A stretch of 64,000 nucleotides of DNA from Variovorax sp. 770b2 (GCF_900115685.1 NZ_FOXJ01000002.1:434001-498000); one strand, 5' to 3'. Shown: positions 1-7,958, counted from the stretch's first letter. Numbers and translations: made by a program. The notes: generated by a model from the letters alone, not told the origin.

Positions 1-622
1 CGGCGCCCGTGACGGGCGCGGCGAAATCGATGGCGTCCATCCAGCGCTGCAGCGCATCGAAGCGGCGCACCAGCCCGGTCCTGGCGATCACGGGGGCGAA
101 GGCGACCTTGGCGTCGTCCAGGCGGCCTTCCTGCAACAAGAGCTTGATGTAGTCGAAGCGGGCGTCGTCGTTGGCCGGGTCGGTGACCACGGCGTGCTGC
201 AGCTTCTCGAGCGCGCCCAGGGTGTCGCCCTCGGCCAGCGCTTCCTGGGCGGCGGCTTCTTCCGAGGCTGCTTCGGCCTCGTCGGCGCCCGGCACGTGCT
301 TGTCCAGGAATTCGCGGATCTTCTCGGCCGGAATGGCACCCACGAAGCCGTCCACCGGTTGGCCGTCCTTGAACATCACGCAGAACGGGATGCTGCGCAC
401 GCCGAACATCTCGGACAGCTGCGACGAAATCTGCGGCACCTTGTCGGCGTCCAGCTTGGCCAGCGTGAAGCGGCCGGCGTACTCGACCTCGAGTTTTTCG
501 AGCACCGGTCCGAGCTGTTTGCAGGGGCCGCACCATTCGGCCCAGATGTCGAGAAGCACCGGCGTGGCGACCGAGCCTTCGACCAGTTCGGCCTGGAAAT
601 TTTCGAGAGTGATGTCGATCAT
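1..622 (-). CDS. Thioredoxin-TPR protein (CnoX/YbbN-like), 3' end outside window
   Basis: A cytoplasmic thioredoxin-fold protein, probably a redox chaperone of the CnoX/YbbN class. The first ~110 residues are a thioredoxin domain with the redox motif WCGPC (Cys31, Cys34) and the cis-proline loop near residue 79. An acidic linker and TPR-like helices follow (from about residue 120), as in CnoX. The complete CXXC means it could act as a true oxidoreductase, unlike E. coli CnoX, which has SXXC. The start is the ATG at 622; no stop is reached before position 1, so the C-terminus is missing. It is divergent from purE with only 36 bp between the start codons, so the two promoters must overlap. The domain call is firm; the CnoX role is inferred from the architecture. 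Confidence 0.88.
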   Translation of the reverse strand, partial: MIDITLENFQAELVEGSVATPVLLDIWAEWCGPCKQLGPVLEKLEVEYAGRFTLAKLDADKVPQISSQLSEMFGVRSIPFCVMFKDGQPVDGFVGAIPAEKIREFLDKHVPGADEAEAASEEAAAQEALAEGDTLGALEKLQHAVVTDPANDDARFDYIKLLLQEGRLDDAKVAFAPVIARTGLVRRFDALQRWMDAIDFAAPVTGA

Positions 623-658
623 CGGAACCAGCTGGGGGTGAAACGTAAAATTGAAACC

Positions 659-1222
659 ATGAACGAAACCATTCAGGTCGGTGTAGTGATGGGCTCGAAC
701 TCCGATTGGGAGACGATGCGCAACGCGGTCGAGATTCTCCAGCAATTCGGAATCAAGCACGAAGCCAAGGTGGTCTCGGCCCACCGGATGCCCGATGCGC
801 TGTTCGCGTACGCCGAAAGCGCCGCCGGGCGCGGCCTGGCCGCGATCATCGCCGGGGCGGGCGGCGCGGCCCACCTGCCGGGCATGCTGGCCGCCAAAAC
901 CACGGTGCCGGTGCTCGGGGTGCCGGTGGCCAGCCGCCACCTGCAAGGCGTCGATTCGCTCTACAGCATCGTGCAGATGCCCAAGGGCGTGCCGGTGGCC
1001 ACCTTTGCGATCGGCAATGCCGGCGCGGCCAACGCCGCGCTGTTCGCGGTGGCGATGCTGGCGGTGAACGATCCCGCGCTGCGCGCGAAGCTGGACGCCT
1101 TCCGCACGGCCCAGACCGCCGCCGCCGAAGCCATGACGCTGCCGCCGGCCCCCGCCGGCGAGGCCCCTGCGGCCCCTCCCGCCGTTTCCCCTTTCTCGCC
1201 GCAAGGCGGAGGTGCCCTGTGA
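659..1222 (+). CDS. purE: N5-carboxyaminoimidazole ribonucleotide mutase PurE (class I)
   Basis: Converts N5-CAIR to CAIR in de novo purine synthesis, using the product of PurK encoded directly downstream. The 187-residue protein has the class I signatures MGSNSDW near the N-terminus, SAHR (about residue 44) and GAGGAAHLPGM (about residue 68). The frame is open far upstream, but homology begins at the ATG at 659, so that start is used. The last ~30 residues are a Pro/Ala-rich tail beyond the usual domain. The stop overlaps the GTG start of purK by four bases (GTGA), which indicates translational coupling. Confidence 0.95.
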   Translation: MNETIQVGVVMGSNSDWETMRNAVEILQQFGIKHEAKVVSAHRMPDALFAYAESAAGRGLAAIIAGAGGAAHLPGMLAAKTTVPVLGVPVASRHLQGVDSLYSIVQMPKGVPVATFAIGNAGAANAALFAVAMLAVNDPALRAKLDAFRTAQTAAAEAMTLPPAPAGEAPAAPPAVSPFSPQGGGAL

Positions 1223-2412
1223 CCCAGAACGGCGACCTGCCCATCCTCCCGGGCGCCACGCTCGGCGTGCTCGGTGGCGGCCAGCTGGGCCGCATGTTCG
1301 CGCACGCGGCCCAGCGCATGGGCTACTTCACGGCGGTGCTCGACCCCGATGCCGACAGCCCCGCCGGCCGGGTGAGCCATCACCACATCCACACCGACTA
1401 CGCCGATGTCGACGGCCTCGCCCGCCTGGCCGGCCTGGCCGACGCGGTCACGACCGAGTTCGAGAACGTGCCCGCGCCCTCGCTGGAGCACCTGGCGGTC
1501 GCGCGGCCGGTGGCGCCCGGCGCCTCGGCCATCGCCATCGCGCAGGACCGCATCGCCGAGAAGGCCCACTTCACCCGCTGCGGCGTGCCCTGCGCGCCCT
1601 ATGCGGCCATCGAGACGGCCGCCCAGCTCGCGGCCGTCGAAGACCGCCTCCTGCCCGGCATCCTGAAGACCGCGCGCCTGGGCTACGACGGCAAGGGCCA
1701 GCAGCGCGTCGCGACGCGCGCCGAGCTGGTCGAGGCCTGGCAGGCCACCGGCTGCGTGCCCTGCGTGCTCGAGAAGCTGCTGCCGCTCGAATTCGAATGC
1801 TCGGTGATTCTTGCGCGCGGCCGCGACGGGCAGATCGTGCACTTTCCCCCGCAGCGCAACCTGCACCGCGACGGCATCCTGGCCGTCACCGAGGTGCATG
1901 CGCTGAACATGCCCAAGACGGTGGCGCAGGGCGCGGTCAATTCCGCGAAAAGCATCGCCAACGGCCTGGGCTACGTCGGCGTGCTGTGCGTCGAGTTCTT
2001 CGCGCTGGCCGACGGCTCGCTGGTGGTCAACGAAATGGCGCCGCGCCCGCACAACAGCGGCCACTACACGATGGAAGCCTGCGACGTGTCGCAGTTCGAG
2101 CTGCAGGTGCGCACCCTCGCCGGCCTGCCGCTCGCGCCGCCGCGCCAGCACAGCCCCGCGATCATGCTGAACCTGCTGGGCGACCTGTGGTTCACCTCCG
2201 GCGAAGAAAAGCCGGTTTCGCCGCGCTGGAGCGACGTGCTCGCGCTGCCGGGCGTGCACCTGCACCTCTACGGAAAGATCGAGCCGCGCCCCGGCCGCAA
2301 GATGGGCCACCTGACCCTCACCGGCGCCACGCTGGAGAGCGTGCGCGCCAACGCCTCGCAGGCCGCCTTGCTGCTGGGCCTGCCGGCGGTGGACGTGACG
2401 GGGCTCGCATGA
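1219..2412 (+). CDS. purK: N5-carboxyaminoimidazole ribonucleotide synthase PurK
   Basis: ATP-grasp enzyme that carboxylates AIR to N5-CAIR with ATP and bicarbonate, the step before PurE. The 397-residue protein has the N-terminal LGGGQLGRM motif, a central ATP-grasp region (LEKLLPLEFECSV) and the C-terminal signature EMAPRPHNSGHYTMEAC. The start is GTG at 1219, inside the purE stop; the frame is open further upstream but has no homology there. The stop codon lies in the first copy of a 14-bp tandem duplication whose second copy holds the start of the next gene. Confidence 0.95.
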   Translation: MTQNGDLPILPGATLGVLGGGQLGRMFAHAAQRMGYFTAVLDPDADSPAGRVSHHHIHTDYADVDGLARLAGLADAVTTEFENVPAPSLEHLAVARPVAPGASAIAIAQDRIAEKAHFTRCGVPCAPYAAIETAAQLAAVEDRLLPGILKTARLGYDGKGQQRVATRAELVEAWQATGCVPCVLEKLLPLEFECSVILARGRDGQIVHFPPQRNLHRDGILAVTEVHALNMPKTVAQGAVNSAKSIANGLGYVGVLCVEFFALADGSLVVNEMAPRPHNSGHYTMEACDVSQFELQVRTLAGLPLAPPRQHSPAIMLNLLGDLWFTSGEEKPVSPRWSDVLALPGVHLHLYGKIEPRPGRKMGHLTLTGATLESVRANASQAALLLGLPAVDVTGLA

Positions 2413-2428
2413 TCGGGCTCGCATGATC
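2401..2428 (+). repeat. 14-bp perfect tandem duplication at purK/tsaC junction
   Basis: The unit GGGCTCGCATGATC occurs twice with no gap (2401-2414 and 2415-2428). The first copy supplies the last codons and TGA of purK; the second supplies the ATG of tsaC. An ATG in the first copy would read into a stop after five codons, so only the second copy can start tsaC. The ancestral junction was probably a single ATGA overlap. Confidence 0.95.
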
Positions 2429-3424
2429 CTGGACGGCCAATCCCCCGAGGCCATCGCCGAGGCCGTGCGCGTGCTGCGCGCGGGCGGGCTGGTCGCCTTT
2501 CCGACCGAGACCGTCTACGGCCTGGGCGCCGACGCGAGCAGCGACATGGCCGTGGCCGGCATCTTCAAGGCCAAGGGGCGGCCCGCCGACCATCCGCTGA
2601 TCGTGCACGTCGCGGCCGGCATGAAGGGCACCGAGGCGCTCTCGCGCTTCGCCCAGCCGCTGCCGCTCTTTGCGCAGAAGCTGGTGCAGGCCTTCTGGCC
2701 CGGTCCGCTCACGCTGATCGTCACGCGCCAGCCCGGCGTGGGCGCCGCGGCGGCCGGTGGGCAGGACACCATCGGCCTGCGCTGCCCCTCGCACCCCGTG
2801 GCCCAGGCGCTGCTGGAAGCCTGCGCCGAGCAGGGCGTGCCGGGCGTCGCGGGGCCGAGCGCCAACCGCTTCGGCCGCGTGAGCCCGACCACGGCCCAGC
2901 ATGTCTACGACGAGTTCGGCGAGGCCGTACCGGTCATTGACGGCGGTGCCTGCGAAGTCGGGATCGAGTCGACCATCGTCGACTGCAGCCGCGGCGCGCC
3001 CGTGCTGCTGCGCCCGGGCCTCATCACGCGCGCGCAGATCGAAGCGGCCTGCGGCGAAAAGCTCAGCGACCGCGACGTGCTCGAAACCCCCGACCCGCGC
3101 GCCTCGGGCACGCTCGAGGCGCACTACGCACCGAACGCCAAGCTGCGGCTGATGGACGCCAAGGCGCTGCAGACCGGCCTGGACGTGCTGGGCGCCAATG
3201 CCGCGCACATCGCCGTCTGGTCGCGCAGCAGCCTGCGCTGCCGCTCGCAGCGCGTACTGCAGCGGCGCATGCCCGACGACGCGGCGGCCAGCGCGCACCA
3301 GCTGTTCGCGGTGCTGCGCGAGTTCGATGCAGAGGGCGTCAAGCTGATCTGGGTCGAGACGCCGCCAGACACGCCCGAATGGGAAGGCGTGCGGGACCGA
3401 CTGCAAAGAGCCTCGGCCGCCTGA
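2423..3424 (+). CDS. tsaC: L-threonylcarbamoyladenylate synthase (Sua5/TsaC)
   Basis: Makes threonylcarbamoyl-AMP from Thr, bicarbonate and ATP, the first step of the t6A37 modification of ANN-decoding tRNAs. The N-terminal YrdC-like domain (residues ~10-200) carries FPTETVYGLGADA and the KGRPADHPLIVH loop. At 333 residues it is the long Sua5 type with a C-terminal Sua5 domain, not the short TsaC type. It follows purK in the same direction with a 10-bp gap. TsaB, from the next step of the pathway, is encoded about 18 kb downstream. Confidence 0.93.
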   Translation: MILDGQSPEAIAEAVRVLRAGGLVAFPTETVYGLGADASSDMAVAGIFKAKGRPADHPLIVHVAAGMKGTEALSRFAQPLPLFAQKLVQAFWPGPLTLIVTRQPGVGAAAAGGQDTIGLRCPSHPVAQALLEACAEQGVPGVAGPSANRFGRVSPTTAQHVYDEFGEAVPVIDGGACEVGIESTIVDCSRGAPVLLRPGLITRAQIEAACGEKLSDRDVLETPDPRASGTLEAHYAPNAKLRLMDAKALQTGLDVLGANAAHIAVWSRSSLRCRSQRVLQRRMPDDAAASAHQLFAVLREFDAEGVKLIWVETPPDTPEWEGVRDRLQRASAA

Positions 3425-3427
3425 TCT

Positions 3428-3525
3428 GGAAACACCGTGGAACCGGCTGTGCCGGGCCCCGGTGTTGCCCCCCGGCAGGGGGTTGGCGAAGCGACACGAA
3501 GTGCGCGCGCCTTGGGGGCGAGCCC
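3428..3525 (+). repeat. Dispersed intergenic repeat, copy A
   Basis: A roughly 98-bp GC-rich element fills the gap between the convergent tsaC and the hydrolase gene. Its reverse complement matches 25531-25629 over nearly its whole length, with about four in five bases identical and the same core features: AACCGGCTNTGCCGGG hairpin, CCCCC-N4-GGGGG arm, and GCGACACG. It lacks a transposase and sits at a gene end, so it is REP-like. The ability to form hairpins suggests a role in transcript end formation. Confidence 0.75.
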
Positions 3526-5114
3526 TAGCCTCCGGCTGCCAGCACACCCTGGAAGAACCCGCGTGCTGCCGCCAGGCAGAACGGCGGCGCGAGCGTGCCG
3601 TGGTACGCGGCGGTGACCGCGCGTGCCTTGTCGGCGTCGCTGCCCGGCGTGTTCTGCGCCAGCGTGCCCTTGGCCTGCGCGAAGCCGGCGCGGGCGGCCG
3701 AGTAGGCGTCGGTCGCGGCCGAATCCTCCAGGTCCACCACCGACAGCGCGGCGGCCGGCATGCCCTTCGCGCGGAAGTAGCCCGCCGTGGCGCGGGTGCT
3801 CACGAAATTCACCGTCGGGTCGTTGGCACCGCCGCACATCAGCACCGGCCGGGTCGGCACCCAGTTGCGCAGGTCGTTGGCGAGCGCCGCCTTGCGAAAG
3901 CCGGTCGAGGGGCTGCAATTGAGCGGCGACGTCGCGCTAAGCGATGCCGCCGTCGCGGGCAGCGCGTTGCCCGGGCAGGCGTTCGACTGGATGTCGGTGG
4001 CCGCCTGCGTGAGGTAGCTCTGGCGGATCAGGTTGTTGGCGCCGTAGAAGATCGACAGGTCCGGGCTCACCGGCCCCGGCGTGGCATTGGCCGGGAAGAG
4101 CGCCAGCTGCGGCAGCTTGCCCTGGGCGAAGAGCGTGCTGGTGGGCGTGAGGCTCGGCAGCAGGGTGTCGATGCCGGTGGCGTACTGCGCTTCATACACG
4201 TCGCTGGTGGCGTTGTAGACATTGCCGAACTGCTGCTGCCAGCTGGTCGAGAGCAGCGGCACGAAGATCGTCGAGCCCAGCGCCGGCCAGCCGAGGAACG
4301 TGTAGTCGGTCAGGAGGCTGATGGCCGAGGGCGCCGAGAGCGGCGCCGAGGCCGTCACCGCCTTGCCCGTGGCCTGCATCTCGCGGTGCGCCGCCATCGC
4401 CACGTAGCCGCCCTGCGAGTAGCCGGTGATAAAGAGCGAGCCCGCATCGTTCGCATCGATGCCCGAGAAGGTCTTGCGCGCCGCGGTGAGCGCATCGACC
4501 ATGTCCTTGCCCTGCTGGTCGCCGTTCAGGTACGGGTGATAGGCCAGCGTCGACTTGTCGTAGCCCGCGTAATTGGGCGCCACCACGATGAAGCCCTGCG
4601 CCGCGAGCATGGCGGCCACCACCACGCCTTCGCCTGCAGCGGCCTGGTTGATGTCGGTCCACTTGGCGAAGTTGTAGTCGCGCGCGGTGTTGGTGCCGTG
4701 CGCATAGAGCACCACCGGGCGCGCGCCGTTGCAGGCCACGTCGGTGCCCGAGGGCACCATGATCGCGGCGGTCGCGGTGGTGGCTTCGCCCTTGCCGCCG
4801 ACGGTGCGGTATTCGAGGTAGCGCGTGTCGATGCCGCACTTGGGCGTGCCCGAGACCTGCAGCAGCGCGCGGCCCTTGTCGTCGGCCCCCAGCAGCGTCT
4901 TGAACTGGTCCACCGACAGCCGCGTGACCTGCTCGGGCGGATTGGTGACGACCGAGCCGCGCCCGGTGTCGGTGACGGGCGGCGGAAAACCCACGCCGAT
5001 GCCGCCGCCACCACCTCCTCCACCGCAGGCTGCGAGCAGCAGCGTGACACCGGCAAGGGCCGCCACCTTGTGCAGCGGGGTGGAGGGTCGTTGTTGTCGT
5101 TGCGGCGTGTTCAA
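3525..5114 (-). CDS. Secreted lipoprotein alpha/beta hydrolase (lipase/esterase family)
   Basis: A predicted envelope esterase. I place the start at TTG 5114 because CAGGAGAC lies just upstream; a longer frame from 5198 lacks such a site. This gives 529 residues with a lipoprotein signal ending in LLLAAC (lipid-modified Cys30), then a run of glycines and a Pro-rich linker. The nucleophile elbow GYSQGG places the catalytic Ser near residue 233, and a preceding HG motif (YAHGTN) fits an oxyanion hole. The C-terminal region has further Asp and His candidates (GGANDP, AYHGT). The family resembles secretory lipases, but the substrate is unknown. A near-perfect palindrome lies about 40 bp upstream of the start and may be its operator. 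Confidence 0.82.
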   Translation of the reverse strand: MNTPQRQQRPSTPLHKVAALAGVTLLLAACGGGGGGGGIGVGFPPPVTDTGRGSVVTNPPEQVTRLSVDQFKTLLGADDKGRALLQVSGTPKCGIDTRYLEYRTVGGKGEATTATAAIMVPSGTDVACNGARPVVLYAHGTNTARDYNFAKWTDINQAAAGEGVVVAAMLAAQGFIVVAPNYAGYDKSTLAYHPYLNGDQQGKDMVDALTAARKTFSGIDANDAGSLFITGYSQGGYVAMAAHREMQATGKAVTASAPLSAPSAISLLTDYTFLGWPALGSTIFVPLLSTSWQQQFGNVYNATSDVYEAQYATGIDTLLPSLTPTSTLFAQGKLPQLALFPANATPGPVSPDLSIFYGANNLIRQSYLTQAATDIQSNACPGNALPATAASLSATSPLNCSPSTGFRKAALANDLRNWVPTRPVLMCGGANDPTVNFVSTRATAGYFRAKGMPAAALSVVDLEDSAATDAYSAARAGFAQAKGTLAQNTPGSDADKARAVTAAYHGTLAPPFCLAAARGFFQGVLAAGG

Positions 5115-5151
5115 GGCGTGTCTCCTGCTGTGTCGCGGTGGCGCTGTGTAT

Positions 5152-5173
5152 GAATCGAACGAGCGTCCGATTC
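5152..5173. promoter_or_regulatory. 22-bp near-perfect palindrome, TetR-like operator candidate
   Basis: Arms GAATCGAACG (5152-5161) and CGTCCGATTC (5164-5173) are separated by AG and are complementary except for one position. The site lies 38 bp upstream of the TTG start of the hydrolase gene, in the 141-bp gap before dacB. Size and symmetry fit a TetR-family operator, but no TetR gene is present in the window, so the regulator is unknown. Confidence 0.55.
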
Positions 5174-5255
5174 TGGGCAGCGCCATGGCCACGCGCAAGC
5201 GGCGTACGCCTACAGAAGTTTTCAGTACATCCCTGGCTGATGCAGCCGTTGGTGG

Positions 5256-6680
5256 TCAGTTGTCCTGCGCGGCCCAGTCGACCAGCGCGTCGAACGCGGC
5301 GCGCGTGGCGCCCGCGTTCTCGCCGTTGGCGATGGCCACCAGCACATAGCGCCGGCCGCTCGCGCCGTGCACGTAGCCGGCCACGCCCGAGGCATCGCGC
5401 AGCGTGCCGGTCTTCAGGTGCGCGGCACCGCCCGAGCGCAGCGCGCGCTTCTTGAGCGTGCCATCCACGCCCGAGGCGGGCAGCGACGACATCAGCTCCG
5501 GCATCACCGGCGAGCGCCACGCCACCTGCAGCATCTTGCCCAGCGCGGCGGCGCTGATGCGCTCGTCGCGCGAGCGGCCCGAGCCGTTCTCGAACACCGG
5601 CTGCGCCTCGCCGGTGCCGATGCGCTCGCGCCACCACTGGCCCAGCGCGCTGCGCGAGGCCTCGAAGTTGCCGCGGTTCTTCTGCGTGACGCCGATGGTG
5701 AGGAACACCTGCTGCGCCATCACGTTGTTGCTGTACTTGTTGATGTCGCGGACCACCTCGGCCAGCGGCGGCGATTCGAACTCGAAGGCCGGCTTCAGGC
5801 CCGCGGGCACGCGGCCCTCGCGCATCTGGCCACCCACGCGCCCGCCCATCTCGGCCCACATGCCGCCCAGCGCGCGCAGGCTGTAGGTGCGCGGATCCCC
5901 ATACGCCACGGCCCAGCTCTTCTCGCCGCAGGCGGCCGGAAAGCCGCCGTTGAAGCGGATGCGGTTGACGTCGCTGAAATCGGTCTTGAGCGCCGTGCGC
6001 CAGTCGCCGCATTCGCCGGGCGAAAGCGGCACGGTGGCCGGCATCGCCACGCTTGCGAGCGGCGGCTCGTAGCTCACGCGCGCGATCTGTGCGGCGCGGT
6101 CGGGCGCGAAGGTCATGTTGACCGACTTGAAGTTGATCAGCAGCGCATCGGGCGATGCGTTGTAGGGCCGCAGCGGCTCGCCGTCGAAGGCGCTCGGGTC
6201 GTTCTCCACCGTGTTCTCGAAGGCGCTGCGGTCGACCACGATATCGCCGCTCACCGTGGTGATGCCCAGGCCCTGCACGTGGCGCAGCATCAGCCACACG
6301 CGCTCGAGCACCAGCTTCGGATCGCCCTGGCCCTTGATGTAGAGGTTGCCGTTGAGCACGCCGTTGCTCACCGTGCCCTCGACGTACACCGGCGTGCTCC
6401 AGCTGTAGGCCGGGCCGAGCAGGTCGAGCGCCGCGTAGGTGGTGACCAGCTTCATCATCGAGGCCGGGTTCACCGGCACCTGCGAGCGCCAGGCCAGGCG
6501 CGCCGGGCGGATGCCGTCGGCATCGGCCACCAGCATCGTCACCGTGTCGCGCGACACCTTGGCGCGCGCCAAGGCGGCTTCGACTTCGGTGGGAAGGGCC
6601 TGCTGGGCGAAGGCGCTGGCCGAGGCCAGCGCGGCGAGGCAGATAAAGAGTGACGGGATCAGGCGGGTGGCGAAAGGCAT
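5256..6680 (-). CDS. dacB: D-alanyl-D-alanine carboxypeptidase/endopeptidase (PBP4 class)
   Basis: Periplasmic class C penicillin-binding protein that trims or cleaves D-Ala-containing peptidoglycan cross-links. The 474 residues begin with a clear signal peptide ending in AFAQ. All three active-site motifs are present: SMMK (Ser74/Lys77), SNN in KYSNNVMAQQ, and KTGT near the C-terminus. The large insert between SXXK and SXN is typical of peptidase family S13. A GATAAT box lies only six bases upstream of the ATG, so the transcript may be nearly leaderless. Confidence 0.93.
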   Translation of the reverse strand: MPFATRLIPSLFICLAALASASAFAQQALPTEVEAALARAKVSRDTVTMLVADADGIRPARLAWRSQVPVNPASMMKLVTTYAALDLLGPAYSWSTPVYVEGTVSNGVLNGNLYIKGQGDPKLVLERVWLMLRHVQGLGITTVSGDIVVDRSAFENTVENDPSAFDGEPLRPYNASPDALLINFKSVNMTFAPDRAAQIARVSYEPPLASVAMPATVPLSPGECGDWRTALKTDFSDVNRIRFNGGFPAACGEKSWAVAYGDPRTYSLRALGGMWAEMGGRVGGQMREGRVPAGLKPAFEFESPPLAEVVRDINKYSNNVMAQQVFLTIGVTQKNRGNFEASRSALGQWWRERIGTGEAQPVFENGSGRSRDERISAAALGKMLQVAWRSPVMPELMSSLPASGVDGTLKKRALRSGGAAHLKTGTLRDASGVAGYVHGASGRRYVLVAIANGENAGATRAAFDALVDWAAQDN

Positions 6681-6729
6681 CCGGCGATTATCCCGGCGCG
6701 AACGGACCGCGCCCGAAACAGCCCCCCGG

Positions 6730-7260
6730 TCATCGCGCGCCCGGATGCAGCCCCAGCACGTTCGCGCCGATGGCCGGATCGACGAAGCGCTCCAGCCGCT
6801 GCGGATGCAGGATCACCGTGATCTCGCACGAGCCCGTGCCCACCGTGAGCCCCAGCAGATGCCCGCCCGCGCCGATGAAGGTGCCGTCCGTCACGATGCC
6901 GTGCGCATGGATCGAGGGCTTGCCCTCCTTCCAGGCGATGGAGCCGGTGAGGTTGGCGAGCTCCACGTCCTTGAAGGTCTTCGGGTTGAAGACCTTTTTT
7001 GCGAAGTCGTAGAAGCCGAAGGTCGCCTCGCGCATGAAGCCGATGCCCACGATGGTGGCGCTCGGAATCTGCTCGACCACCGCGAGCCTCTCGATGTGCG
7101 CGATGACGTCGTCGCCGTTGCGCAGCACCATGAGGTAGCCGGTGGGTGTGCGCGTGACCTTGCCGGTCAGGTCCTGCGCCATGGCCGAGCCGCTGGCGGC
7201 AAGCGCCGCGCAGGCCGTGGCCAGGGCGAACAGGGTGGATGCGATGGTCTTGATGAACAT
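6730..7260 (-). CDS. Secreted DUF296/PCC-domain protein
   Basis: A 176-residue protein with an N-terminal signal peptide (residues 1-~28, ending SAMAQ) followed by a PCC/DUF296 domain. Visible family marks are the central GIGFMREATFGFYD strand-turn region and the late HAHGIVTDGTFIGAGGHLLG stretch with conserved histidines. PCC domains bind DNA in plants and are of unclear, probably metal-binding trimer function in bacteria; the signal peptide argues against DNA binding here. The ATG at 7260 is chosen because the signal peptide starts there; the frame is open to 7374 without signal features. Confidence 0.75.
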   Translation of the reverse strand: MFIKTIASTLFALATACAALAASGSAMAQDLTGKVTRTPTGYLMVLRNGDDVIAHIERLAVVEQIPSATIVGIGFMREATFGFYDFAKKVFNPKTFKDVELANLTGSIAWKEGKPSIHAHGIVTDGTFIGAGGHLLGLTVGTGSCEITVILHPQRLERFVDPAIGANVLGLHPGAR

Positions 7261-7334
7261 GGTTTGTCGTTTCGTTGTGATGAAAATCTCAGCGGATGCA
7301 CGGTTGCGGCTCGCGCCGCGGAAGGCGAACGCCC

Positions 7335-7361
7335 GCGCACCGGGAATCGATCCCGGCGCGC
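7335..7361. repeat. 11-bp-stem inverted repeat in DUF296-thioesterase gap
   Basis: Arms GCGCACCGGGA and TCCCGGCGCGC flank a five-base loop with one mismatch. The loop resembles a tRNA T-arm, but no acceptor or anticodon arm is found. It is not followed by a T run on either strand, so it is not a normal terminator. Confidence 0.5.
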
Positions 7362-7380
7362 CGATGTTCGACACGGGGTG

Positions 7381-7398
7381 GCCCGCGCAGCCGCGGGC
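7381..7398. repeat. 7-bp-stem perfect hairpin after thioesterase gene
   Basis: GCCCGCG, loop CAGC, CGCGGGC. It lies about 20 bp past the stop of the leftward thioesterase gene, together with the larger hairpin at 7335-7361. Paired, they may form an RNA end or stabilise the 3' end of the thioesterase transcript. Confidence 0.45.
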
Positions 7399-7419
7399 AG
7401 TTGGAGAGGCGGTGGATGC

Positions 7420-7842
7420 CTAGTGCGCGGGCGCCGCCTGCACGCGGCCCGCTTGCACCTTCGCATGCACCTTGGCGCGCAGGCGCGCCACGTTCACGAT
7501 GAAACGGCTGTGCGTGCCGCTGGCAACTTCCTCGTCGCCTTCGTGCACGCTGAAATCGAAGTCCACGCCGCGCCCTTCGACTGCGCGCACGCGTGCATCG
7601 ATGCGCACCGTCTGCCCGAGCAGCGTCGCGCCGACGTGCTTGAGCGCGATGGCCGTGCCGACGGAAGACTCGCCTTCGTCCGCGTGAGCGAGCAGGAAAT
7701 CCAGGCAGGCTTGCTCCACGTCGCGCACCAGCTCGGGAGTCGCGTAGATGCGCAGGTCCTCGCCCAGGAAGTCGACCGTGCGCGCGCGGTCCACCGCGAG
7801 CACGCGTTGCAGCGTGGCGCCGGGGTGCAGTTCTTTTTTCAT
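7420..7842 (-). CDS. FlK-like hotdog thioesterase
   Basis: A 140-residue hotdog-fold protein resembling fluoroacetyl-CoA thioesterase FlK. The FlK catalytic set can be placed: Thr35 in YATPELV, Glu43 in DVEQAC, and His69 in ALKHVGAT. The family hydrolyses short acyl-CoAs. Its position, divergent from a LysR gene and next to a CoA-dependent catabolic island, suggests release or detoxification of a dead-end acyl-CoA. Its promoter has the same architecture as those of the crotonase and alcohol dehydrogenase operons 5 kb away. The actual substrate cannot be told from sequence. Confidence 0.8.
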   Translation of the reverse strand: MKKELHPGATLQRVLAVDRARTVDFLGEDLRIYATPELVRDVEQACLDFLLAHADEGESSVGTAIALKHVGATLLGQTVRIDARVRAVEGRGVDFDFSVHEGDEEVASGTHSRFIVNVARLRAKVHAKVQAGRVQAAPAH

Positions 7843-7911
7843 GCGATGTTCCGATGGAGCCGGCGCGTCAATTGACGTTGTCCCGACTGGTTGCGTGTCG
7901 TTCTGCGAGGC

Positions 7912-7940
7912 AGTCTAGGAACGTCGGCGCACTGCGGCAA
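7912..7940 (-). promoter_or_regulatory. Sigma70-type promoter of thioesterase gene
   Basis: Reading leftward: TTGCCG (7940-7935), 17-bp spacer, TAGACT (7917-7912), about 70 bp before the ATG at 7842. The same -35, spacing and -10 recur before the dehydrogenase operon, and with one hexamer variant before the crotonase operon. Confidence 0.6.
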
Positions 7941-7941
7941 A

Positions 7942-7958
7942 CGAGTTTTTCTCGAACG
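7942..7958 (-). promoter_or_regulatory. 17-bp motif shared with 13178-13194 (LysR site candidate)
   Basis: On the minus strand it reads CGTTCGAGAAAAACTCG. The copy at 13178 differs by one base. The inner CGAG-A5-CTCG is palindromic, as expected for a LysR-type half-site pair, and it abuts the -35 box of the thioesterase promoter. A second shared word, GCCGAGAAAAT, lies at 7962-7972 and, inverted, at 13223-13233. Confidence 0.55.

Noticed and set aside
961..2454. Long open frame antisense to purE/purK
   Set aside because: Low-complexity, His/Arg/Ala-rich translation typical of the antisense strand of high-GC genes; purK on the other strand has full homology.
4981..5040. Gly-coding repeat tract in the hydrolase lipoprotein as a microsatellite or frameshift site
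   Set aside because: It is a normal linker after the lipid-modified Cys with mixed codons, and the frame is intact.
4192..6297. 700-codon open frame overlapping the hydrolase and dacB in another frame
   Set aside because: Arg/Ala/Gly-rich shadow with no domain; dacB and hydrolase motifs lie in the other frames.
7335..7361. tRNA gene or remnant on the minus strand
   Set aside because: Only a T-arm-like hairpin is visible; no acceptor, D or anticodon arm can be built around it.
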